A stretch of 41,580 bases of DNA from Mesostigma viride (taxonomy: Eukaryota > Streptophyta > Mesostigmatophyceae > Mesostigmatales > Mesostigmataceae), in contig RPFO01001037.1 in the NCBI GenBank assembly GCA_009746045.1, forward strand, positions 1-41,580, read 5' to 3'. A program made the position numbers and the translations under genes. Numbering within the stretch: position 1 is the stretch's first letter; every line of letters starts with the position of its first letter. Below are positions 11,352 through 18,146 of the stretch, in pieces. Below the pieces are notes generated by a model. It saw only the letters and a list, made by a program, of their open reading frames with translations. It did no database searches and had not been told where the DNA came from.

Positions 11352-11577
11352 CTGCGCAATTGCCATGAGTCCCATACAGCAGCCATTGTATAACAGGGGC
11401 AATGAGCACCGTCAGAACCCCCTCTGGCGTCTTTCTCACACAATTCTCAATCTAGTCTTTTTGTGCAATAATTGTTGGTTCAAAGAAGGTCCGTTCAAAG
11501 AAGTTTTATGAGACAAAATAAATTAGTTTCAATTACACGCATCAGATTAATCAAATCATATTTTCTCCCTCTCTTTC

Positions 11578-12150
11578 TTACTGAGCAATTCTGTCCATCC
11601 TGCCCCTCTTTGCCGGCTTCTCATCAATCTCCTCATCAAAATCACACACACGTCTAATCTGCTGTCTAATCTGCTCTACCAACCCCCCCTTGCGCATCAG
11701 GTCTTTCACCTCCCCCTTCAAGAGCGCTGTCACGAGTCGCGCGCACTCATACGCGGACTCCGTGGCCAGGTCCCTTCCCATATCATGCCACACTTTGGCC
11801 GTTGGACAGTCGGGATGGTCTCCCATGTAAGCCCACACATGCCTTGGCGGCTTGTCCTCTCCGCCTATCCCCTCTCCAGGTCGCATCTGTCCCACCTCCT
11901 CTATCACCCACTCTGCATCACGCAGCATGAATCGAGGCTTCTTGTCAACATAGTACAAGACCAAAACCATGTTGTTGGGCCAAGGCTTCCACTTTTTCGT
12001 CACGATGTGACGGTCAATCGTCATCAGCCCGCTCTCGATTTCGGCAAACAACGCCCCCCATACGTCAGAATGCTTGGGACAGAACCACTCGCTGTCCGTC
12101 GGCATTCCTTCCCATTGACAATCCGGATGTTCGCATCGAATGGGGTCCAT
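11578..12150 (-). CDS. Small Cys/His-module protein B
   Basis: The product is about 190 aa starting MDPIRCEHPDCQWEG. Upstream codons to 12207 run into the palindrome, so I prefer this start. It has one C-x4-C-x13-C-x2-H module at the N-terminus (CEHPDC ... WFCPKH), the same layout as its neighbours A and D. The body includes VLVLYYVDKKPRFMLRDAEW and HVWAYMGDHPDCPTAKVWHD. The tail is basic and nuclear-signal-like (EKPAKRGRM). It sits 226 bp downstream of A's start on the same strand. The palindrome (tcaacggccgttgg) is at 12204-12217, 54 bp upstream of the ATG, and a second is at 12239. Function unknown. Confidence 0.7.
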   Translation of the reverse strand: MDPIRCEHPDCQWEGMPTDSEWFCPKHSDVWGALFAEIESGLMTIDRHIVTKKWKPWPNNMVLVLYYVDKKPRFMLRDAEWVIEEVGQMRPGEGIGGEDKPPRHVWAYMGDHPDCPTAKVWHDMGRDLATESAYECARLVTALLKGEVKDLMRKGGLVEQIRQQIRRVCDFDEEIDEKPAKRGRMDRIAQ

Positions 12151-12344
12151 CTGTGCACATCGATATTTTTTACACCACCCGCAAACGCACGCATTCAGCA
12201 GGGTCAACGGCCGTTGGCCCTGTTAAATTCCACACATCCCAACGGCCGTTGGCCTTAGACGCACAAAACTTGACACCATCAGGCGATTTTTTCCAAATGA
12301 TTCTTCTTTATTAAATAAATTTACATTCATCCTAAAATCACATT

Positions 12345-12689
12345 CTAGTCAACATCCTCCCCATCTTTAGTGGGTTGCATTCGACCCCAATTGTCGTTCA
12401 TAAAACTGACCAAAACATGAGCCGGAGTCCCCACATCCTCCTCACGCCTCAATTTACGCAATACACCTTTAGCAATTCCACCATACCCATCAACCTCCGA
12501 CATCATCATGCCCACGCCATCAAGACGTTCAGCGTGCAATTGCCCGTCCTCTTCGAGAACCAGATCGGGCAGGTCTTCCAGTTCGGCCTCCACAATCTCT
12601 ATCAGGTTTTCCTTTGTAGTCTCCCCCCCTTCCTTTCCTTCTTTTCCGCACTCCATCCTACACCCTGCCCCTGCACAACCGACGTCCAT
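12345..12689 (-). CDS. Small acidic hypothetical protein C
   Basis: The product is 114 aa, beginning MDVGCAGAGCRMECGKEG. The N-terminal C-x4-C-x3-C could be a shortened version of the module in A, B and D, but there is no C-x2-H partner. The middle is acidic (IVEAELEDLPDLVLEEDG) and the end reads VLVSFMNDNWGRMQPTKD. A palindrome at 12734-12747 lies 45 bp upstream of the ATG, and 14 bp past the stop codon of gene D, so it is shared by the two genes. The spacer to gene B (12253-12344) is AT-rich. Confidence 0.5.
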   Translation of the reverse strand: MDVGCAGAGCRMECGKEGKEGGETTKENLIEIVEAELEDLPDLVLEEDGQLHAERLDGVGMMMSEVDGYGGIAKGVLRKLRREEDVGTPAHVLVSFMNDNWGRMQPTKDGEDVD

Positions 12690-12760
12690 GGCAAGTTAAG
12701 AAACGGACTCAGCTCACAGGACATTTTGCAAGTCCAACGGCCGTTGGCGACCAAAAACAC

Positions 12761-13542
12761 CTAGTCGCATGCATTCCTTGCTCTCTCCACCAAAGCAGAG
12801 GCCAGGACGACCCTTTCCACGACCTTTTCAATTTCCTCCCCCTCAGCATCAGCAACAACGGTCATGGCAAATCGGGCTTGGCGCTTAACCCCCGATGCCA
12901 GAACGGCAGCCATCTCCACACGAGTTTTTGAGACTTCAACAGGTACAGGCAATTCGCCGACCGCAAAAGTAAGCCTTGCGAGGTGCGGGACCCACCAATC
13001 ACCTTCCAAAAATCCGCAACCCCATCCAATCATGAAATACAACAACAGGTCTGCGCCCATGGCGCCTGCGATATCCAAGTCGTCATGCGAAACAATCGCA
13101 TGCACGTCATCCTCCGAGCACAGCATCCATGTAAAAACGGCGTCCCCGAAACCTTGGCAGTAGGCATACGAGTCAAAGTCAGGGTGATTCAACATCCATT
13201 CCCGCGACCTGACCGCCATTCTTTCCAGACTTCCAGCACTGTCCACCTCAAAACTCAGGACAAGAGGTCCTTCACCAGCACTGGACTCGCCATGCACAAA
13301 CAACAAGCCTCCTTTGATCACCTCTTGCATCTCCCCTGACAACTTGGCGTGTCCATCACAAAAAGGCATGCAATCCGTCCCGAATGGAAGCTGGCAATCC
13401 CGGGCGATACACCCCCCTTTTTTGCAAACAAATCCTTCACCCTCCCTGCCATTCCCGTTCGCACGCTGACATGACGCACGCACAAGTCATCCCCTCCTGC
13501 TCTCGCTTCCTGGCACCACGCAACCGTGCATTTGACCGCCAT
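12761..13542 (-). CDS. Cys/His-module protein D (one frameshift at 13411-13423)
   Basis: Two overlapping frames give one protein of about 260 aa when joined in the C6T6 run near 13412-13423. The first frame starts MAVKCTVAWCQEARAGGDD and contains module 1 (C-x4-C-x10-C-x2-H, ...LCVRH). The second frame continues CIARDCQLPFGTDCMPFC-DGH, which is module 2. After it come ESSAGEGPLVLSFEVDSAG, a hydrophobic stretch (ADLLLYFMIGWGCGF) and a conserved-looking C-terminus ending ERARNACD. The frame break is at a homopolymer, so a base-calling error is as likely as a real mutation. The palindrome at 13582-13595 starts 40 bp upstream of the ATG. Together with A and B this forms a tandem family. Confidence 0.6.
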
Positions 13543-13581
13543 CTGCGACCACCAACACCGTTTGATACACATTTCTCACCG

Positions 13582-13595
13582 TCAACGGCCGTTGG
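13582..13595. promoter_or_regulatory. Promoter-proximal palindrome of gene D
   Basis: tcaacggccgttgg begins 40 bp upstream of the ATG at 13542. The preceding gtttgatacacatttctcac is almost the same as at the three tandem-family genes, although the proteins are unrelated. Confidence 0.6.
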
Positions 13596-13785
13596 CTTGA
13601 AACAACAAGAATGATTTATTACTCGCACGAAAATCACACCATTTTCCAGCCTCCAACGGCCGTTGGCGCACGAAAAATGCACGAAAAAAATTTTTATTAT
13701 GCATTTATTGATTACATCCATAGTGCCACGTGGCGAATCACACCCAACTTTCCAGCTGCCAACGGCCGTTGGCGCAAAGAAAATC

Positions 13786-13818
13786 AAACCCTAATTTGCA
13801 GGTTCCAACGGCCGTTGG
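13786..13818. promoter_or_regulatory. Telo-box beside palindrome, 3' of tandem-family copy 1
   Basis: AAACCCTAA (13786-13794) is followed by TTTGCAGGTT and the palindrome at 13805-13818. The same pairing occurs at 14919/14938, 15868/15887 and 18022 (palindrome there has one mismatch). Confidence 0.5.
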
Positions 13819-13843
13819 CGCAAAGAAAATCACACCCAACACT

Positions 13844-14461
13844 TCAGTCGCATAATCGATTCGCGTCAGTCACGCACTCGAACTTGTACTCCTGCCCCAG
13901 CGCGGACATCACCTCACGAACCGCTTTCTCAAACTCGTCAACACCGTCGGGTCCCCACTCATGCACGTATTCCCTCAACCAGAACATGCAATCTCCAGCA
14001 GACACGAACAGCCGGTCGATGATCAGGTCAGTGTGATGCTTGAAGTACTTGCCGTCCTTCAAGATGACCCATTCGAACCGTCCCACCTCCCCTAAACCCT
14101 TAAACCCTTCTCCCCTATCATATGGCCGCGTCATCTGTATCCAACTTTCATTACCATCAGCATCGATCGACTGAAAACAAATTGGGCTGGGTATTGATGG
14201 ATCATAGGGCCTTATAGCACCACACCTCACAAGCACCTCCTCAAATGGCTCTACGGTCGGGTTTGGGAGTCCCCGACCCTCGATATTGAAAACAAGAGCC
14301 GCGGCCTTCGCGACATCCGGTTTCAAAAGAGACCTTTCACCCTCCTTGGGCTTAAAATCCAGCTTAATGTCCGGCAGAAGCCTGAGCGCGCTCTTAACCA
14401 CTCCCAGAAGCCTGTCTTCCAAGTTGATCCACTCGCCCCCCTCCGTCCTGTAGAACGTCAT
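13844..14461 (-). CDS. Unknown tandem family, copy 1 (205 aa)
   Basis: This is one of three paralogues (13.8, 15.0 and 17.2 kb). It starts MTFYRTEGGEWIN; an ATG directly preceded by TTGCAG is conserved in copies 1 and 3. Conserved blocks are SALRLLPDIKLDFKPKEG, VFNIEGRGLPNPTVEPFEE, VLVRCGAIRPYDPS, GRFEWVILKDGKYFKHH, WLREYVHEWGPDGVDEFEK and the terminal YKFECVTDANRLCD. Compared with copies 2 and 3 it lacks about 14 residues after EWIN (the ITEWQQKRDD segment). No known domain is recognised. A palindrome starts 41 bp upstream of the ATG (14502-14515) and another ends 25 bp after the stop (13805-13818). Confidence 0.75.
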   Translation of the reverse strand: MTFYRTEGGEWINLEDRLLGVVKSALRLLPDIKLDFKPKEGERSLLKPDVAKAAALVFNIEGRGLPNPTVEPFEEVLVRCGAIRPYDPSIPSPICFQSIDADGNESWIQMTRPYDRGEGFKGLGEVGRFEWVILKDGKYFKHHTDLIIDRLFVSAGDCMFWLREYVHEWGPDGVDEFEKAVREVMSALGQEYKFECVTDANRLCD

Positions 14462-14501
14462 CTGCAACCCACCGACACCGTTTGATATACATTTCTCACC
14501 G

Positions 14502-14515
14502 TCAACGGCCGTTGG
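14502..14515. promoter_or_regulatory. Promoter-proximal palindrome of tandem-family copy 1
   Basis: tcaacggccgttgg begins 41 bp upstream of the ATG at 14461. The equivalent element is at 15707 (damaged) for copy 2 and at 17839 for copy 3, at the same distance. Confidence 0.6.
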
Positions 14516-15021
14516 CTTGAAAAAACAACAAGAATTTTAAGATTTATTACGCGCACAAAGCACACACTAGTTTTCAGTCTCCAACGGCCGTTGGCGCACG
14601 AAAAATGTTTTATTATGCATTTATTAATTACATCCATGGTGCCACGTGGCAAACCACACCCTACTTCCGGGTGCAAAGAAAATCAAACGCCAATTTGCAA
14701 GTTCCAACGGCCGTTGGCGCAAGAAAATCACACCCAAAATTTCTTCAGTCGCAGAATCCATTCCCCTCACGCAGACCATTTTCCAGCCTCCAACGGCCGT
14801 TGGCGCACGAAAAATGCACGAAAACAATTTTTATTATGCATTTATTGATTACATCCATATTGCCACGTGGCGAATCACACCCAACTTTCCAGCTGCCAAT
14901 GGCCGTTGGCGCAAAATCAAACCCTAATTTGCAGGTTCCAACGGCCGTTGGCGCAAAGAAAATCAAACCCTATTTTGCAGGTTCCAACGGCCGTTGGCGC
15001 AAGAAAATCACACCCAACACT

Positions 15022-15666
15022 TCAGTCGCAGAATCGATTCGCCTCGGTCACGCACTCGAACTTGTACTCCTGCCCGAGCGCGAACATCACCTCACGAACC
15101 GCCTTCTCAAACTCGTCAACACCGGCACTTCCCCACTCATGCACGTATTCCCTCAACCAGAACATGCAATCTCCAGCAGACATGAACAGCCGGTCTGGAA
15201 TCAGGTCAGTGTGATGCTTGAAGTACTTGCCGTCCTTCAAGATGACCCATTCGAACCGTCCCACCTGCCCCAAACCCTCAAACCCTTCTCCGGTATCATA
15301 GTGCCGCATGAACGGTATCCAAGTTTCCTTCCCATCCGCATCGATCCTCCGAACACGAATTGGGCTGGGTATTGATGGATCATAGGGCCTTATAGCACCA
15401 CACCTCACAAGCACCTCCTCAAGTGGCTCAACGGTCGGCTTTGGAAGTCCCCGACCCTCAATATTGAAAACAAGAGTCGCGGCCTTCGCGACATCCGGTC
15501 TCAAATATGACCTTTCACCCTTGGGCTTAAAATCCAGGTTAATATCCGGCAAAAGCCTGAGCGCGCTCTTAACCACACCCCGAAGCCTGTCTTCCAAGTC
15601 GTCACGCTTTTGTTGCCATTCGGTGATATCGATCCACTCGCCCCCCTTCGTCCTGTAGAACGTCAT
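15022..15666 (-). CDS. Unknown tandem family, copy 2 (214 aa)
   Basis: This is a close paralogue of the gene at 13844-14461. It starts MTFYRTKGGEWIDITEWQQ and keeps the full N-terminal segment (KRDDLEDRLRGVVKSALRL). It ends YKFECVTEANRFCD. The 5' flank repeats that of its sisters, but the proximal palindrome is damaged (tcaacggccttttg at 15707-15720), still exactly 41 bp from the ATG. A good palindrome ends 24 bp after the stop (14984-14997). The short form is preferred because the upstream extension to 15750 reads repeat DNA. Confidence 0.75.
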   Translation of the reverse strand: MTFYRTKGGEWIDITEWQQKRDDLEDRLRGVVKSALRLLPDINLDFKPKGERSYLRPDVAKAATLVFNIEGRGLPKPTVEPLEEVLVRCGAIRPYDPSIPSPIRVRRIDADGKETWIPFMRHYDTGEGFEGLGQVGRFEWVILKDGKYFKHHTDLIPDRLFMSAGDCMFWLREYVHEWGSAGVDEFEKAVREVMFALGQEYKFECVTEANRFCD

Positions 15667-15924
15667 CTGCACACCACCGACACCGTTTGATATAAATTTG
15701 TCACCGTCAACGGCCTTTTGCTTGAAAAAACGCGCATCAAAATCACACACCAGTTTCCAGCCTCCAACGACCGTTGGCGCACGAAAAATGTTTTATTATG
15801 CATTTATTAATTACATCCATGTTTCCACGTGGCAAACCACACCCTACTTCCGGTTGCAAAGAAAATCAAACCCTAATTTGCAAGTTCCAACGGCCGTTGG
15901 CGCAAGAAAATCACACCCAAAATT

Positions 15925-16012
15925 TCTTCAGTCGCAGAATCCATTCCCCTCACGCAGTCGAACAGGGGTACTGTTCCCCCAGCGCGGACATCGCCTCACA
16001 AATCGCCCTGGG
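15925..16012 (-). pseudogene. C-terminal relic of the tandem family
   Basis: The minus strand reads RAICEAMSALGEQYPCSTA, then a stop and GEWILRL. This aligns with the family end KAVREVMSALGQEYKFECVT-DANRLCD. Only the last ~30 codons remain. The relic ends 17 bp from the stop of the MYND gene at 16029. A still shorter remnant (cagtcgcagaatccattccc) is at about 14748, where it runs straight into a repeat. Confidence 0.65.
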
Positions 16013-16028
16013 GTACGATTTAGTCCCC

Positions 16029-16820
16029 TCAAAAAACCTTGAACATTTCACCTTTGAACTTGAAATGCACTTCACCCCCCATCCGAATTACAAGTCCGGC
16101 CAAATTGACACCAGACCAGCTGTCTGTAACGTCGCCGTGCATAGTGCTGAGAGACTTTCTCGCCTCACGATACTTGTTACACCACTTCTTGTGTTCCTCC
16201 CAGTCCGCACGCTGGCATTCGGCAGCACAATACCGGACGTCTCGGCAACCCCCGCACTTGCGGTGGACACCCTCCATCACAGAGCACGCCTGATTCGAGC
16301 AACACTTTGGAAGCGAGCCCAGCATCGGCCCTCCCACCCCCGGGAGAACGATCATCCGTGAAAACGTCAATTTCACGGACTCGGAATTCCCGAATGTAAA
16401 ATGGAAACCTTCAAACCCCCCCCCCTCTACTCTCGCCGATACGGTCAATCTCGGCTGCGCCTCACTCGCGTCTGGAAATTTCCCCCACTGGTCTTTCTCC
16501 CACTGGTCCCACCCAACCTTTCCGACATACGACACCAAAAGTCGAAACTCGACGTCTCGATTGAGTGGAACCCGATCCGCCGGCGTGGGCTTGTAGAATC
16601 CGCCAGCCAAGGCGAAGTACATGTCCAGCAACTGGAGATTAATCTGTCGTCCTACTGAGGCGAACGAGTCATACACGACCAAAACCGCAAACTGGCGACC
16701 CAGGCGCTTCTCGTGCTGCCGTACCCATCCGTGGATCTCGCGAGCCCGGTTAAGTACGTTTGCTGCCACGCAGGCAATCGCAGCGCGGGTCGAAGATTCC
16801 AGCTCGCCCGTCTCCGCCAT
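16029..16820 (-). CDS. MYND-type zinc finger protein (263 aa)
   Basis: The C-terminal third holds a MYND finger: CCSNQAC, then CGGCRDVRYCAAEC, then QRADWEEHKKWC (residues about 175-218). This supplies the usual C-x2-C / C-x2-C / C-x3-C / H-x3-C ligands. MYND fingers bind short proline-containing peptides and recruit partner proteins, often in chromatin complexes. The N-terminal part (FAVLVVYDSFASVGRQINLQ, DVEFRLLVSYVGKV) has no domain I recognise but is shared with the gene at 22964-23722. The start is MAETGELESSTRA; a palindrome is at 16927, 107 bp upstream. The gene lies between copies 2 and 3 of the unknown tandem family, on the same strand. Intact reading frame. Confidence 0.85.
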   Translation of the reverse strand: MAETGELESSTRAAIACVAANVLNRAREIHGWVRQHEKRLGRQFAVLVVYDSFASVGRQINLQLLDMYFALAGGFYKPTPADRVPLNRDVEFRLLVSYVGKVGWDQWEKDQWGKFPDASEAQPRLTVSARVEGGGFEGFHFTFGNSESVKLTFSRMIVLPGVGGPMLGSLPKCCSNQACSVMEGVHRKCGGCRDVRYCAAECQRADWEEHKKWCNKYREARKSLSTMHGDVTDSWSGVNLAGLVIRMGGEVHFKFKGEMFKVF

Positions 16821-16984
16821 CCCTCCCCTGCGCCCATTGGCACGTGCGTAATACGTAGGTTGTCCTTATAAGACGTACGCATGTCCTTATATTTTACTCA
16901 ACCCCCCCTTTTGACATTTCTCCATCCCAACGGCCGTTGGCTTGCAAAAACTAGTAATCCCAAACTATTGATGATGGCCTCATA

Positions 16985-17085
16985 TACCACTCTTTCCAAT
17001 GTCATCTGCGAACCACAAACACCGTTGGACGGATATACATTTCTCACCTTCAACGGTCGTTGGCTTGAAAAAACTAAAAAAAATG
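16985..17085 (-). pseudogene. Relic of a tandem-family 5' end and promoter
   Basis: The sequence gtcatctgcgaaccacaaac, then a diverged caccgtt..gatatacatttctcacc block and tcaacggtcgttggcttgaaa, matches the start-codon and promoter flank of the three tandem genes. There is no coding body behind it. It marks a lost or truncated fourth copy. Confidence 0.55.
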
Positions 17086-17159
17086 TAAGATTTTTTATTC
17101 ATTTATTTATTACAACAAAAACTCGCAGCCGATATTGATCATTTCAATCGATAAACTTG

Positions 17160-17798
17160 TCAGTCACAATATCGATTCGCATCATTGACGCACTCGAACT
17201 TGTACTTCTGCCCGAAGGCGGACAGCACATCAGAAACCGCCTTCTCAAACTCGTCAACACCGCTGGTTCCCCACTCGTGCACGTATTCGCTCAACCGGAT
17301 TCTGCAACTTCCAGAAGACAGGAACAGCCGGTCCTCATTGTCAAGCTTGAGGTACTTGCCGTCTTTCAAGATGACCCACTTGAACCGTCCCTCATTCCCC
17401 AAACCCTCACACCCTTCTCCCAGATCATAACCCATTATCGGTTTTCGAATGACATTACCATCAGCATCAACGGTCTCGTGCCAATTGCGGGCTTTCGAAT
17501 AATCCTTTCGCCTTATAGCACCACATCTCACAAGCACCTCCTCAAATGGCTCTACGGTCGGCCTTGGGATCCCCCCTCCCTCCATATTGAAAACAAGAAC
17601 CGCGTCCGTCGCGTCTGGTCGCATACGTGTCAGAAGACCCTCTCCACCCTCCTTGGGCTTGAACGACAGCTTAATGTCCGGCACAAGCCTGAGTGCGCTC
17701 CTGACCACACCCTCAAGCCTGTCTTCCAAGTCGTCACGCTCTTGTTGCCATTTGGTGATATTGATCCACTCGCCCCCCTTCGTCCTGTAGAACGTCAT
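17160..17798 (-). CDS. Unknown tandem family, copy 3 (212 aa)
   Basis: This is the most diverged paralogue. It starts MTFYRTKGGEWINITKWQQ and includes SALRLVPDIKLSFKPKEGG, VFNMEGGGIPRPTVEPFEE, GRFKWVILKDGKYLKLD and a C-terminus YKFECVNDANRYCD. A palindrome-like element, with its first bases mutated (tgaacggccgttgg at 17839-17852), sits 41 bp upstream of the ATG. This is the same distance as in copies 1 and 2. The reading frame is intact, and the protein blocks are better kept than the intergenic DNA, which suggests selection on the protein. Function unknown. Confidence 0.75.
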   Translation of the reverse strand: MTFYRTKGGEWINITKWQQERDDLEDRLEGVVRSALRLVPDIKLSFKPKEGGEGLLTRMRPDATDAVLVFNMEGGGIPRPTVEPFEEVLVRCGAIRRKDYSKARNWHETVDADGNVIRKPIMGYDLGEGCEGLGNEGRFKWVILKDGKYLKLDNEDRLFLSSGSCRIRLSEYVHEWGTSGVDEFEKAVSDVLSAFGQKYKFECVNDANRYCD

Positions 17799-18146
17799 CT
17801 GCAACCCACCGACACCGTTTGATATACATTTCTCACCGTGAACGGCCGTTGGCTTGAAAAAACTAACAAGAATGTAAGATTTATTACGCGCACGAAAATG
17901 ACACCCATTTCTCCATCCCAACGGCCGTTGGCGAACGAAAAATGATTTATTATGCATTTATTGATTACATCCATAATGCCACATGGCAAACCTCACCCTA
18001 CTTCCAGGTGCAAAGAAAATGAAACCCTAATTTGCAGGTTCCAACGGCCTTTGGCGCAAGAAAATCACACCCAAAATCAACATGCATAAAAGACACATCC
18101 TGCCTTATTGCCACCCAATTAAACGAATGAAATGCACATGGTAAGT

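Larger units (their letters stand above)
13653..15900. repeat. Intergenic spacer unit repeated between tandem-family genes
   Basis: A spacer of about 160 bp recurs at about 13665, 14595, 14805, 15778 and 17935. Its marks are TTTTATTATGCATTTATT, ACATCCAT, GCCACGTGGC (a CACGTG E/G-box), then CAAAGAAAATCAAACC and a palindrome. Gene copies and spacers have been reshuffled as units. Confidence 0.8.
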
